Below, piece after piece: positions 19,427 through 30,770 of a DNA stretch of 64,000 nucleotides (position 1 is the stretch's first letter; each line of letters opens with the position of its first letter). Made by a program: the position numbers and the translations under genes. Under the pieces are notes generated by a model, which saw only the letters and a program-made list of their open reading frames with translations, was not told the DNA's origin and did not search any database. This DNA comes from Flavobacterium ginsengisoli (GTDB lineage: Bacteria; Bacteroidota; Bacteroidia; Flavobacteriales; Flavobacteriaceae), in the NCBI RefSeq assembly GCF_029625315.1, contig NZ_CP121110.1:2923001-2987000 (forward strand). The letters are read 5' to 3'.

Positions 19427-21215
19427 ATGAAAAGCGATTTACTTTCCGACATATATAATCCCGCTGATTTACGTCTTTTAAAAGAAGAACAGCTCACCCA
19501 AGTTGCCCAAGAACTTCGTCAGTTTATTATTGATATAGTTTCTGTAAAAGAAGGGCATTTGGGAGCAAGTTTAGGCGTTGTAGAACTTACAATAGCGCTT
19601 CACTATGTTTTTAATACTCCAAACGATTTATTGGTTTGGGATGTTGGACATCAAGCTTATGGGCATAAAATATTAACTGAAAGAAGAGAAAATTTTGATA
19701 CCAATAGACAAATTGGAGGTATTTCTGGTTTTCCAAAAAGAAGCGAAAGCATTTATGACACTTTTGGTGTCGGACATTCTTCAACTTCGATTTCTGCAAG
19801 CACTCGGAATGGCGATTGCTTCTAAATTAAAAGGCGATTTTGACAAAGAGCATATTGCAGTCATTGGCGATGCATCAATTGCAAGCGGAATGGCGTTTGA
19901 AGGTCTTAATCACGCTGGAGTTACAGATGCGAATATTCTCGTTATACTTAATGACAACGCAATTGGAATTGACCCAAGTGTTGGTGCTTTAAAAAAATAC
20001 CTTACTTCGGTTAAAAACGGAAAAAATCCACGCCAGAACAATATCATTAAATCTTTGAATTTTGATTATTCTGGTCCAATTGACGGTCACGATCTTCCAA
20101 AATTAATCAAAGAATTAAATCGTCTCAAAAAGATTAAAGGCCCAAAATTCCTTCATATTGTAACTACAAAAGGAAAAGGATTGCGACAAGCTGAAGAAAA
20201 TCAGGTAAAATATCACGCTCCAGGAAAATTTGATGCTTCGACGGGAGAAATTCATTTAAAATCGGAAGAAAATCTTCCTCCAAAATATCAGGATGTTTTT
20301 GGCTTGACCATTTTAGATTTAGCCAAAAAGAATGAAAAAATAATCGGAATCACACCTGCAATGCCATCTGGAAGTTCATTAAAATTTATGATGGACGAAT
20401 TTCCAGAACGTGCTTTTGATGTCGGAATTGCAGAACAGCATGCCGTAACGCTTGCTGCAGGAATGGCGACTCAAGGAATGATTGTTTACTGCAATATTTA
20501 TTCGACATTTTTACAGCGTGCCTACGATCAAGTTATTCATGATGTTGCTTTACAAAATCTACCTGTCATATTTTGCCTCGATCGTGCAGGATTGGTAGGC
20601 GAAGATGGTGCAACTCATCATGGCGTTTTTGACATTGCGTATCTGCGTTCGATTCCGAATATGATTATTTATGCTCCATTAAACGAAATTGAACTTCAAA
20701 ACATCTTGTACACAGTTCAATTAGGAATAGATAATCCAATCGCAATTCGATATCCAAGAGGTCGCGGAGTTCTTCCAAATTGGGAAGTAGAAAATTTCGG
20801 ACATTACGAAAAAATAAATTGGGGCGAAGCAAAATGCTTAAAAGATGGTACGAAAGTTGCTGTACTGTCGGCCGGAACAATTGGAAATAATGTTATAGAA
20901 GCTCTTAAAGAATCGACCCATTCTGATGAGATTGCCCACTATAATTTTAGTTTTATCAAACCATTAGACATCAACACATTAAATACTATTTTCAAAACTT
21001 TCCAACACATTATTACAGTCGAAGATGGCGTAAAAAATGGTGGTTTCGGAAGTGCAGTTTTAGAGTTTGCGACATCACATAATTTTAAAAATTCTATAGA
21101 AATTTTGGGTGTTCCAGACGAATTTATTGAACATGGAACAGTAAACCAACTGCAACAATTGTGTAAAATTGACGTTAAAAGTTTAATAAATCTTTTTTCT
21201 AACGGTTCAAAATAA
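19427..21215 (+). CDS. dxs: 1-deoxy-D-xylulose-5-phosphate synthase (frameshifted as read)
   Basis: About 596 residues when repaired. DXS joins pyruvate and glyceraldehyde 3-phosphate in the first step of the MEP isoprenoid pathway, using thiamine diphosphate. Visible motifs: [32 protein letters not shown], the ThDP motif [31 protein letters not shown] and [15 protein letters not shown]. The frame breaks at 19796-19802 where [14 protein letters not shown] is expected: one extra A lies between two Ala codons. The gene is essential where the MEP pathway is the only route, so the break is almost certainly not real. DUF3078 follows 33 bp downstream. Confidence 0.95.
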
Positions 21216-21248
21216 TTATTTTGCGACACCAAAACAAAAATTACCACA

Positions 21249-22249
21249 ATGAAATTATTGCGTTCTACCCTTTTGCTGTTATTGCTTTTGTGTACTTCTA
21301 ATAACTTTGCCCAGATTATACAAACAACATTAAGTCCAAATCAGGTTCCTAAACCGCCTTCTAACTGGACCCAAAAAAATCAGCTTGGTTTTGACATTTC
21401 CGAAATTGCTTTTGTAAACTGGAGTGCCGGGGAACAAGTTCTATTTCAGGTTTGTTTAAAGGAGAATTTGGAAGAACTTATGCAAAGAAAAATCATAAAT
21501 GGGTTAACGAACTTATTGTAAAATATGGTTTAAACAAGCAAGATGGGACTGAATTAAGAAAAACAGACGACGCTATTCAGTTCAACTCGACTTATGGGTT
21601 TAGAAAAGATACTGCATCAAATTGGTATTACTCTTCAAAATTAAATTTCAATACACAATTTACAAACGGTTACAATTATCCAAATACAGACGTTGCAATC
21701 TCTAAACCTTTTGCACCAGCCTATATCTTTCTGGGAGCTGGAGCCGAGAATTCTAATAAGCAAAAAAATAGAGTTTTCTATTTCTCTCCAATAACATTAA
21801 AAACCACTTTGGTATTAGATCAAGATTTAGCTAACCAAGGTGCATTTGGGGTTAAGAAAGCAACTTATATGACTGATCCTTTAGATCCAAATTCTCAGAT
21901 TTTGATTGATGAAGGCCAGAAAGTAAAAGCCGAATTTGGTATTCTTTTTACAGCTTATATGAAAAACGAAATTTATAAAAACGTTTTTTACGAAAACAGG
22001 CTAAGTTTATATACTGATTATTTGAACAAATTTGGAAATGTCGACATCGATTATGACACGCGTTTAGACCTTGTTGTTAATGCTTATGTGAAAGCAAATA
22101 TTGGATTTCACTTAATTTATGATGACGACATTAAAACCAAAAAAGATGTTGTTGATCCAGCAACAGGAGCAACTACGCAGGTAAATAACGGACCGAGAAT
22201 GCAGTTAAGACAAGTTCTTGGTGTAGGTCTTGTTTATGCTTTTCAATAA
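21249..22249 (+). CDS. DUF3078 outer-membrane protein (frameshifted as read)
   Basis: About 333 residues when repaired. The signal peptide (LLLLLLLCTSNNFAQ) is followed by the DUF3078 pattern: WTQKNQLGFDISEIAFVNWSAGG, then FKGEFGRTYAKKNHKWVNEL and alternating beta strands that end in VLGVGLVYAFQ, an outer-membrane C-terminus. A G run at 21428-21432 appears one base short, splitting the frame after NWSAG. The family is Bacteroidetes-specific with no assigned function. It is downstream of dxs and shares a bidirectional terminator with dgt. Confidence 0.82.
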
Positions 22250-22272
22250 TAAAGAGAAAGATTTATAATTAT

Positions 22273-22315
22273 AAAAAAAGCTTCTTTTAGAATATTTCTG
22301 AAAGAAGCTTTTTTT
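22273..22315. terminator. Bidirectional terminator between DUF3078 gene and dgt
   Basis: Perfect arms AAAAAAAGCTTCTTT and AAAGAAGCTTTTTTT between converging genes. Confidence 0.9.
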
Positions 22316-22317
22316 AT

Positions 22318-23665
22318 TTAACGCTTTTTTTGTCCCTGAATCATTTCATACAACTCAAGCGCATTTCCGTCGGTCAGTAATGAAACATAATGGCAAATAT
22401 GCAATAGACGTTCGTATAAATTGGTTTTCTCTAAATGATGTTTTTCTGGCAACATTTTCAAAATCAACTTATCGTAGTTTGAAGCAGTTCCTTCAAACTT
22501 GTTATTAAATGCTGTTATGAATTTATCCAACAGTGTTTGAATAATCTGATAACCCACAATTTCTTTTTCGATCACTTCGCGGCTCTGATAGATTTTCTCA
22601 ATACTTAATTTGATAATATCATCCATTTGCGCTTTATATTTGCTTTTCTCTGTTAAAGCATATGGAAAGTTTCCTGCAAGAATCGCTTCTTCATTTTCAA
22701 CAAAAACATTTACAGCATCGTTAATTAAAGTTCCAATCGCTAAAGCTCTTAAATAGCTAATACGATCTTCTTTTGTCGTTAATGATTTGTATTTAGAAAC
22801 TCCAATATTGTCTTTTACAAGGTTAATCAAATATTCTAGAGCAAAATCTTCAGAAACCAAACCTAAATTGATTCCGTCTTCAAAATCAATAATTGTATAG
22901 CAAATATCATCAGCAGCTTCAACCAAATACGCCAAAGGATGTCTTTCAAAACCAATATCATCGCCAGATTTATTGGCAATCATTCCCATATCTTTAGCTA
23001 CTTCTTCAAAGAATAATTTATCGGTCTGAAAAAAACCGTATTTCTTATCTGAGATGTTATTAGTTGGCTTTTTTGGAAGACTTTCTTTTGGATATTTCAT
23101 AAAAGCTCCCAGAGTAGCATACGAAATACGAAGTCCGCCTTCAATTCCTGGACGACTTGCCGTTAGAACTGAAAATCCATTTGCATTTCCTTCAAAATCA
23201 ATTAAATCCTGCCATTGTTTATCTGTAAGCTGATTTCTGTATTTCTGGCCATTTCCTATAGAAAAATACTCGCCAATTGCTTTTTCGCCAGAATGTCCAA
23301 AAGGCGGATTCCCGATATCATGCGCCAATGAAGCCGCAGCCACAATTGCTCCAAAATCATTCATATGATAACCGTGAACTTCTTTCAAGTAAGGATATTT
23401 TTCAATAATCTTTTTTCCGACCAAACGGCCAAGCGAACGCCCTACAACAGAAACCTCCAAACTATGCGTTAAACGCGTATGAACGAAATCTGTTTTAGAA
23501 AGTGGAATAACTTGTGTTTTATCTTGTAAACTTCTAAAAGCGAGCAGAAAATATAATGCGATCATAATCTACTTCAAATCCTAAACGCGTATCATCTTGT
23601 TCTACACGTAATCTTTTGCTTGTATCGCCCTGACGTTTTAATGATAAAAGTTGTTCCCAGTTCAT
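22318..23665 (-). CDS. dgt: dGTP triphosphohydrolase (frameshifted as read)
   Basis: About 449 residues when repaired. It hydrolyses dGTP to deoxyguanosine and triphosphate, keeping dNTP pools balanced. The HD-domain metal ligands are visible: HTRLTHSLE with the first His, and AASLAHDIGNPPFGHSGE. The true ATG start is at 23665 (MNWEQLLSLKRQGD); 40 codons on, the frame breaks at 23539-23545, where FSAAFRSL is expected but one C separates the two Ala codons. Members of this family from Bacteroidetes are usually about 450 residues, in agreement. Confidence 0.92.
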
Positions 23666-23667
23666 TT

Positions 23668-23723
23668 GATTTTAGATTGTAGATTAAAGATTTTAGATTG
23701 ATGATCTAAATCTTGATTTTAGA
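23668..23723. repeat. Heptamer-type repeat upstream of dgt
   Basis: Degenerate GATTTTA/AGATTGT units in both orientations between dgt and the lrp remnant. It is the same word family as at 5159-5200. Confidence 0.55.
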
Positions 23724-23761
23724 CTTCAAAAATACATTTTATTTTAGGATTTTCTTCTGCT

Positions 23762-24040
23762 TTAAAACTCTAAAGGTGCACTATGTTTGATTTCTCCCAA
23801 TACAAAAATACTATTCGTATTTGCGATGTTTTCTATAGTAGACAAATTATTCATTACAAAATCCTGATAACTAGCCATATCTTGCACCAAAATCTTAAGC
23901 ATAAAATCATAATTGCCAGCAATATTGTAGTATTCTATAATTTCTGGAAGCGCAACAATATCTTTTGCAAAATTGCTCCCGAAATTTTTGGCATGTTCTT
24001 TTAAACGAACATTGCAAAAAACAGTCATTACGCATTTCAA
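23762..24040 (-). pseudogene. Lrp/AsnC-family regulator, C-terminal remnant
   Basis: 92 residues match only the C-terminal ligand-binding RAM domain of an Lrp-type regulator (TVFCNVRLKEHAKNF, IIEYYNIAGNYDFMLKILV, TNSIFVLGEIK). The N-terminal helix-turn-helix, about 60 residues, is missing. Homology stops abruptly near 24025-24040, exactly where homology to metE begins on the other strand. The simplest reading is that a divergent lrp/metE pair lost its shared intergenic region and both 5' ends in a deletion. The fragment has no plausible promoter and is likely not functional. Confidence 0.75.
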
Positions 24041-24041
24041 A

Positions 24042-24119
24042 GTTGTCGATTTAGAAAAAGCAGGAATTAAAATTATTCAGATTGATGAGGCCGCAATTCG
24101 CTAAGGTCTTCCGTTAAGA
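24042..24119 (+). pseudogene. metE: metE (cobalamin-independent methionine synthase) remnant
   Basis: 26 codons on the + strand read VVDLEKAGIKIIQIDEAAIR, stop, GLPLR. That is the conserved C-domain segment of MetE (consensus [23 protein letters not shown]). The Glu codon GAA is TAA here. Nothing before or after resembles MetE, so about 97 percent of the gene is gone. With MetH encoded 20 kb away, methionine synthesis in this strain would rest on the cobalamin enzyme unless another metE exists. Confidence 0.75.
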
Positions 24120-24264
24120 ACCAAGAAAGATGCCGACAGGATTTTCTGTTGCTTTTGTAGCAAAACACTAAAAAAACAATGCATTACAAACTTTGAGATA
24201 TTACTAATCATAAAAAAAGCACCCCAAATTGGAGTGCTTTCTAAAATTGAATATAAACTTAAGA
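24120..24264 (-). terminator. Terminator of the first outer-membrane protein gene plus decayed DNA
   Basis: An inverted repeat AAAGCACTCC/GGGGTGCTTT lies at 24212-24240 just after the stop codon. 24120-24210 holds no recognisable gene. Confidence 0.75.
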
Positions 24265-24846
24265 CTAGAAATTTTTAGAAATTCCGATGTTAACCGTTTT
24301 TCCAAAATTGAATGAAAAACTATTGTATTTCGTATCATCGTTATCATAGCTTAATGTTTGATATTCTATACCGCCAATACTAAAATTTAAACCGAAGCCT
24401 TTTTTCATATTAATAAAAAGAGATGGAGCTAAATTGGTATAGAAACCATCGGCTTTACTATCCGACATAAGCACATTGTTTTGATAATTCTTGTTTGTTC
24501 TATTTTGAAAACCGGCTCCTAAATCGGCAAAAACAGAAAAAGTTTCATTTAGCGGAACTGTATAACGAACAAACGCCCCAACTCTTAAATTCTTATACTT
24601 CGATTCTGTATCCAAAGCAGTACTTTTTGAAGTTGCTAAAGCAAATTCAGCCCCAACCGTCCAATTTTCGTGAAATTGATACCCCACTTTTGGAGAAAAA
24701 GTAAACGAATTCGATTTTCTCTCATCGGCTTGCTGATCAATATTTTCTGAAGTATAACCAACGTTTCCTCCTACTAATACTGTTCCTTTTTGTGCATTTG
24801 CATAGCTAACCATAGCCAATGCAAGAATAAGTAGCATTTTTTTCAT
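24265..24846 (-). CDS. Outer-membrane beta-barrel protein (OmpA/OprF-like porin fold), copy 1
   Basis: 193 residues with a signal peptide ending at SYANAQ. The body is an eight-stranded barrel pattern: GTVLVGGNVGYTSEN, FSPKVGYQFHENWTVGAEF, VFADLGAGFQN and a C-terminal GKTVNIGISKNF ending in Phe, the usual outer-membrane insertion signal. It is a close paralogue of the next gene (same length, about two-thirds identical), evidently a tandem duplication. The family gives small porin-like proteins of unknown cargo. Confidence 0.82.
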   Translation of the reverse strand: MKKMLLILALAMVSYANAQKGTVLVGGNVGYTSENIDQQADERKSNSFTFSPKVGYQFHENWTVGAEFALATSKSTALDTESKYKNLRVGAFVRYTVPLNETFSVFADLGAGFQNRTNKNYQNNVLMSDSKADGFYTNLAPSLFINMKKGFGLNFSIGGIEYQTLSYDNDDTKYNSFSFNFGKTVNIGISKNF

Positions 24847-24984
24847 ATGTTATATTTATTAAGATTTCACATACAACAAACAATTAAAATACCAATATAG
24901 AATCGTAGTTATTTTCTTAACCATTACTTAAAAACAACTCGCCTTAATCAGCTTAAAAATTAAAATAAGAATAAGAAATGGTTA

Positions 24985-25013
24985 TAAAAAAAGCGCCCCA
25001 AATGGAGCGCTTT
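24985..25013 (-). terminator. Terminator of the second outer-membrane protein gene
   Basis: AAAGCGCTCC/GGGGCGCTTT, nearly the same hairpin as after the paralogue, confirming that the duplication included the 3' end. Confidence 0.8.
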
Positions 25014-25039
25014 CTGAAATTGAATGTATAAACTTAAGA

Positions 25040-25621
25040 TTAGAAGTTTTTAGAGATTCCGATATTGAATGTTTTACCGAAATTAAAGTAGAAATTGCTG
25101 TAATCTTCTCCATTATCATCAAAACTTAATGTTTCGTATCCTAAACCACCAATGCTGAAGTTAAGACCAAAACCTTTTTTCATGTTGATGAAAAGTGCTG
25201 GAGTTACATCTACATAAGCACCATCTCCTTTATATCTTACATAGTTATTTGCATTAGTGTAGATTTTGTTTTTTTCAGTTTGGAAACCAACTCCCATATC
25301 TGCAAAAACAGAAAAAGTTTGGCTTAATGATTTTGTATAACGTACAAAACCACCTGTTCTAAATTTGTTGTCTTTACGTTTTACATCTGTATTATCGATA
25401 TCAGATGTGCTTAGAGAGAATTCTCCTCCAACTGTCCAGTTTTCGTGAAATTGGTAACCTACTTTAGGAGAAAAAGTAAATGTACTTGCTTTATCATCTC
25501 TAAATCTGAATTCTGATTTTTCAGAAGTGTATCCGATGTTACCACCTACTAAGATTGTTCCTTTTTGTGCGTTTGCAAAACTGCAGATAGCTAAAGCAGC
25601 CATCACTAACATTTTTTTCAT
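25040..25621 (-). CDS. Outer-membrane beta-barrel protein, copy 2
   Basis: 193 residues. Signal peptide ends at SFANAQ; the strands GTILVGGNIGYTSEK, FSPKVGYQFHENWTVGGEF, VFADMGVGFQTEKN and the terminal Phe of GKTFNIGISKNF match copy 1. It lies divergently from gldA with about 150 bp between. The second Ala codon pair (MAALA) is intact. Codon use is richer and more regular than in copy 1, suggesting the more highly expressed copy, though this is an impression. Confidence 0.82.
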   Translation of the reverse strand: MKKMLVMAALAICSFANAQKGTILVGGNIGYTSEKSEFRFRDDKASTFTFSPKVGYQFHENWTVGGEFSLSTSDIDNTDVKRKDNKFRTGGFVRYTKSLSQTFSVFADMGVGFQTEKNKIYTNANNYVRYKGDGAYVDVTPALFINMKKGFGLNFSIGGLGYETLSFDDNGEDYSNFYFNFGKTFNIGISKNF

Positions 25622-25769
25622 GATTTGGGTTTATTTTAATTTTAGCATTCCTTTAACAACAACAGTGCCGTGAATTGCTGACTTTATGTTTTTTTTAAGA
25701 ACTACTTTAAAAGGCAAAATGTAGCAATCGAAATTATTTCTCGTTACTTTTGTAGCAAATAAAAAGTCA

Positions 25770-26666
25770 ATGTCGATAGAAGTAAACAACATATCAAAAA
25801 GTTACGGAACACAAAAAGCATTAAACTCGATTTCATTTTCGATTGAGAAAGGAGAAATTGTTGGATTTTTAGGTCCAAATGGAGCTGGAAAATCTACTTT
25901 AATGAAAATTTTGACCACGTATTTATTGGCAGATGAAGGCTCAGCCCTTGTAAACAGTCACGATGTCATGACGGAAGCCAAAGCTGTTCAACGTTCAATT
26001 GGGTATTTGCCAGAACACAATCCGTTATATTTGGATTTGTATGTTCGTGAGTATTTGGCATTTAACGCCGATGTTTATAACGTGCCAAAAACAAGAATTG
26101 AAGAGGTGATTCAACTGACAGGACTGACACCAGAAAGTCATAAAAAGATTGGACAGCTTTCTAAAGGATACCGCCAGCGCGTTGGATTGGCGAATGCTTT
26201 GCTTCATGATCCAGAAGTTTTAATTTTGGACGAGCCAACTACCGGACTGGATCCTAACCAGTTAATGGAGATTCGTAATGTAATTAAAAATGCAGGAAAA
26301 AATAAAACTGTTTTTTTATCGACACACATCATGCAAGAAGTCGAAGCAATTTGTGATCGTGTTATAATTATTGACAAAGGACAGATCGTTGCAGACAATA
26401 AATTAGACCATTTGGTTGCAACAGACAAAGAGCAAATTATTGAAGTTGAGTTTGATTACAAAGTTGAAGAACAACTTTTGGCTAAACTCGAAAATATCGC
26501 TTCGTACATAAATACGCATGACATGACATGGGAACTTACTTTTGTTACAGATAAAGATATGCGACCAGCTATTTTTGACTTTGCCAACGAAAATGGTTTA
26601 AAAACTTTACAATTGAATCAGAAAAATAAAAATCTAGAAGCTGTTTTTAGAGAAATTACCAAATAA
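25770..26666 (+). CDS. gldA: Gliding motility ABC transporter ATP-binding protein GldA
   Basis: 298 residues. Walker A GPNGAGKSTL, Q-loop, signature LSKGYRQRVGLA, Walker B VLILDEPTTGLD and the switch His in FLSTHIM are all present in a complete ABC ATPase. N-terminal MSIEVNNISKSYGTQKALNS and the overall length match GldA of F. johnsoniae, which works with the membrane components GldF and GldG in gliding. Those partners are not in the window, as in F. johnsoniae where gldA is separate from gldFG. A -7 box TACTTTTG at 25745-25752 lies upstream without a clear -33. Confidence 0.9.
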   Translation: MSIEVNNISKSYGTQKALNSISFSIEKGEIVGFLGPNGAGKSTLMKILTTYLLADEGSALVNSHDVMTEAKAVQRSIGYLPEHNPLYLDLYVREYLAFNADVYNVPKTRIEEVIQLTGLTPESHKKIGQLSKGYRQRVGLANALLHDPEVLILDEPTTGLDPNQLMEIRNVIKNAGKNKTVFLSTHIMQEVEAICDRVIIIDKGQIVADNKLDHLVATDKEQIIEVEFDYKVEEQLLAKLENIASYINTHDMTWELTFVTDKDMRPAIFDFANENGLKTLQLNQKNKNLEAVFREITK

Positions 26667-27061
26667 GTTATCACTGACTTCCCGACTATCGGGACAATTT
26701 TAAGTTAAAAAAGGGGTTTGTTTTTAAATAAAACAGACTCCTTTTTTATTTTATTTCTTCTTCTTTTTTCTGCAAATCAGTAAAATAAGGGTTTTTCTAA
26801 AAAAATAATTACTATTTTTATTTAGACTTGTTATAAATAGTATTATATTTGGCAAATCAAATTTTAAATGCCACGGTATGTTACGTATCCTCCTTATCCT
26901 TAAAAAACTTATTTCTGTTGTTCCTAACCAAGTAATAAATCTTCGAAAAAAGTTTTCAGACAAATTAGAACAAATTGTATTGCGATAAATTCTGATTTTA
27001 AAAATTACAAAGATTATTATGTTCTAAATCTCGGTTTAGAATAAGGCCAAATTCAAACAAC
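26667..27061. other. Intergenic stretch after gldA
   Basis: Contains a terminator hairpin at 26706-26746 (AAAAAAGGGGTTTG / CAGACTCCTTTTTT). From 26880 to 26988 there is a short + strand frame of 36 codons starting ATGTTACG that I do not recognise; no other signal is seen. Confidence 0.55.
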
Positions 27062-29183
27062 ATGAAAAAAATTATAACCTCTCTTATGCTTGCTTTTTCG
27101 GTATATGATGGATATTCTCAAACAGAAAAAGAAACTGATAGTATTGTTGAAACAACTATAAATGCTTTAGATGAAATTGTGATTAGTAAAAAGAAAGTAC
27201 TTTACACTCAAAAATCAGATCGTCTTGTTTTTAATGTAGAAAACAGCATCGTGTCTGAAGGTGGAACTGCTCTTGACGTTTTGTCGCGTGCGCCAGGCGT
27301 TGTGGTTTCGCAAGATGGCGATTTGTCTATTCGCGGACAACAAGGTGTTGCTGTAATGATAAACGGTAAATTAACACAGCTTTCGCAGAAAGAATTAGCT
27401 AATTATTTAAAAACTACAACTTCATCCAATATCAAACAAATTGAAGTAATTACAAACCCTTCTTCTAAATATGATGCGGCTGGAAAAGCGGGTATTATCA
27501 ATATCATTCTTAAAAAGCCAAACGCTTCGGGTTTAAAAGGGACTGCTTTTGCGAGTTACGGAAGAGGGCGAAAAAACAGAACTAATTCTGGTTTCAATTT
27601 AAATTACAATAAAGATAAATGGGGCGTTTTCGGAAATTACAGTTATACTTTCCGTGGCGAAGAAGAGCATAAGACATTCAATCAGACTCAATATACAAGT
27701 CTTACACATCAAGAAATTGCTTCTACAAATCACCAAACTTCTATTACAGATGAGCCTTTGACTTCTAATAATTTTAAAATTGGAACACAATACGAGGTTT
27801 CGCCCAAAACCAATTTAGAGCTTTATGTAGACGCTAAAATTGGACGCTATCAAAATATGGCAGACGGAACGAATAAGGTCTTTAATACTACAAATCAGCT
27901 CATTTTTGATGCCTTGACTTATAACGACAGTAAAGAAAAATGGTTTGATTATACATATGCTTTTTCTGGTACACATAAATTTAATGACGAAGGAAAAAAT
28001 ATGGTTTTTGATTTTGAATACGAAACTTCAAAGTTTAGATCTAATCAGTTCCAGAGTGCCGATAATACTGCAAACGCTACTGTTGTAAACGATCGTCGCG
28101 GTTATATTCCTTCTCAATTAAGAGTTTTTACAGGAAAAGTCGATTTTGTAAATCCGTTCAAGGAAAAACAATCTATTGAGTGGGGTTTTAAAGCCAGCAT
28201 TAAAAACAATGATAATCCATCGGTTTATGAATATTATGAAAACAACCAATGGCTTATCGATTTTAATTCGACCAATCATTTTGAATATAACGAACAGATT
28301 TATCGTCGCTTATGCAAATTACAAATATCAGTTAGAAAAATTAAACATTCAGGCTGGTTTAAGAAGCGAATACACGGCAATCAATATCGATCAGAAAACT
28401 CTAAATGAAGAGCATAAAGATGATTATTTGAAATGGTTTCCGAGTCTTTCTTTAAAATATGAATTTACAAGCAATCATTCTGCACATGCATCTTACAGTA
28501 AAAGAATCAATAGACCAAGCCAGTTTGATTTGAATCCGTTTCGTTTTTACGATGATTCATTCAATTATTCGCAAGGAAATCCAAACTTGATTCCAGAGAT
28601 TACACATGCTATGGAAATTGGTTACGCTTGGAAAAGCAATTTTATGGCTTCTCTTTATTTTAATAGCACTAAAGATGTTTTTACAGAAGTGTACAATTAT
28701 AATCCTGACAACAATACAACGATTACAACTCAGATAAATGTTGACAAATCATACAATTACGGAGTTAATATTACCAATACGGCTGAGTTAAACAAATGGT
28801 GGTCTGTAAACACTTTATTTAATGTTTTTGAGAATAAATTTATGGGAGAGATTTTAAACAGTAATACTATTGATCCTATAATGACAGTAAATCTGAGTGT
28901 TCAAAATTCTTTTACTATAACTGAAACCTTGAAAGCAGAAGGAAATGCACAATATCAATCAAAATCTAATCTTGGAATTTACCAAAGAGATGGTTTCTTT
29001 GATTTTAGCATCGGAATATCTAAACAAGTTTTAGCCAAAAAAGGAAGCATCAAACTCAATTTTACTGATGTTTTCAATACTAATAATTTCTACATTAAAT
29101 CGGCAGTTGCGCAAACTACTATTGATAAAAAATATGATTTAGATAATCGTATTGCGACAATTGCATTTACATACCGTATATAA
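27062..29183 (+). CDS. Outer-membrane beta-barrel receptor family protein (frameshifted as read)
   Basis: About 707 residues when repaired. Signal peptide at 1-19, then a TonB-receptor plug (SEGGTALDVLSRAPGVVVSQDG, LSIRGQQGVAVMINGK, IKQIEVITNPSSKYDAAGKAG) and a large barrel ending in IATIAFTYRI. This is the OMP_b-brl_3 type, without an N-terminal carboxypeptidase-like domain. The frame breaks at 28304-28310: IYAAYANYKYQ is expected, but CGTCGCT replaces two Ala codons with one base too many. No SusD partner is nearby, so the substrate cannot be inferred. Confidence 0.82.
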
Positions 29184-29564
29184 AATTCGTTCTTTAAATA
29201 CCTTGTTTTTTGTTTTTTTTTGTGTTAGTTAAGAGCCTGTTCCTTCAAACAGGCTCTTCTACATTTAATAATGTGCTTAGTTTTATTGTTGCAACCTTAG
29301 CAATAGTAAACAGATGAAACAATTCACTAATTTTTCTAATTATAGAAACTTCTGGAATCATTCGCTCTTTAAATTTTACCGATACGAGCTATCATTTAAC
29401 TATTAAAGCGCAATTAAATTCAGAATCATTTACATTCTAAAATCTTTAAAATTAAATCTTTTGCTTTTTATAGATATAAAAAATCTTTCAATTAAGAGCA
29501 TAAAAAAAGTCCTTTTAAAGCTTATTTCACTTCAAAAAGACTCTTCAAAAAACAATTGTAACGG
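29184..29564. other. Intergenic region with two terminators
   Basis: Hairpin AAGAGCCTGTT/AACAGGCTCTT at 29231-29260 ends the receptor gene. A second imperfect hairpin (AAAAAGTCCTTTT / AAAAAGACT) near 29501-29545 faces the PepSY gene on the other strand. Between them is AT-rich DNA with no gene that I can support. Confidence 0.65.
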
Positions 29565-30729
29565 CTAGCTTTTCTTTGTTTTCTTCTTTCTTCCCCACCA
29601 AATATAAAAACCGGTAATAGGTAAACTCGCGCAGATTAAACTTGCTGTAAAATAGAGAATTTTGGTTGTTATTCCGCCAATTGCGCCAACATGAAGGCTA
29701 TAATTTGAACGACTCATCCAATCGTGGAATTTCTCATCTCCTATATATTTTTTAGAATTTGGAAGCAATTCTAATGTTTTCTGGTCAAAATATAAATCTC
29801 TCCAATTCCCGTTGTGCATATCGGTACATGCGTAAAAATTATCTTTCGGTTCATCTGGAAAATGAATAATTACGGCCTCATGATTCTGCTTCGCAATTTC
29901 TTTACGAACTCGATTAAAAATAATATCCGCAGAAGTCAGCATATCATATTTAGGTTTTAAAAGTGTATCCGATTTTATTTCAGCAACAACTTCTTTCTTT
30001 TCTTTTTCATTGCTAAAACCTCCAGTAATCCAGTAGGTGCTTTCTCTTACCCAATGAAAACTCATGATTAAACCTGTTAACGCAATCAAAAATGCTAAAA
30101 GAAGCGAGTAAAACCCTAAAACATTATGCAGATCATAATTAAGCCTTTTAAATTTGGCACTCCATTTAATTTTGAAACTATTATTGATGGTTGTTTTATT
30201 CCACTTTTTAGGAAACCATAAAATAATACCGCTTATCAATAAAAAGAAGAAAATTAAAGTTGCCCAAGATGTTACTGCAGTTCCTACTTCTCTACCCAAC
30301 CAAACATAACGGTGTCCTTCATCAATTTCATGAAAAAAATCTTCATGATCAACCATTCCGGTTATTTTTCCATTATAAGGGTTTACATAAATCAAAGAAT
30401 CAGATGCAACATCAACTTTTATTGTTTTATCTAAACCGTTATACCATAAGCCGTGAATGTCTTTTCCTGGCAATTCTTTCTTAACAGCAAGCATATATTT
30501 TAGAAGGAGGCAAAACTCTATCTGCACTTTGAGCTTCAACTTTAAGCCACGGAGAAGTTAGTTCTTTTATTTCATGTTCAAAAACCAAAATGCAGCCTGT
30601 AATTCCCATTATAAAAACTACAATTCCAGAAGCAAGTCCGAGCCACAGATGCAGCCAAGCATTGATTTTACTGAATCTTGATTTTCCTTTATTTGGAGGT
30701 TTATTTAAACGTTTTTTAAAAATATTCAT
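29565..30729 (-). CDS. PepSY-associated transmembrane protein, XusC-like (frameshifted as read)
   Basis: About 388 residues when repaired. Transmembrane helices are visible at INAWLHLWLGLASGIVVFIMGI, TSWATLIFFFLLISGIILW, LLLAFLIALTGLIMS and the C-terminal ILYFTASLICASLPITGFYIWW. Conserved His residues (HLW, DHEDFFHEIDEGHRYVW, SLHVGAIGG) fit PepSY iron/heme-reductase-type membrane proteins. The frame breaks at 30486-30492, where SKIYAAVKKELPG is expected and one T lies between the Ala codons. It is the last gene of the receptor-DUF4374-PepSY set, where it may reduce or release iron from ferrisiderophores; this role is inferred. Confidence 0.85.
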
Positions 30730-30770
30730 TGCAATTTAAATTTGAGAAGATTACAAAAAAGTGTAAAAAC

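Noticed and set aside
26751..26963. A 70-codon reverse frame and a 36-codon forward frame downstream of gldA
   Set aside because: Both are AT-rich, start or end in terminator DNA, and look like no protein I know.
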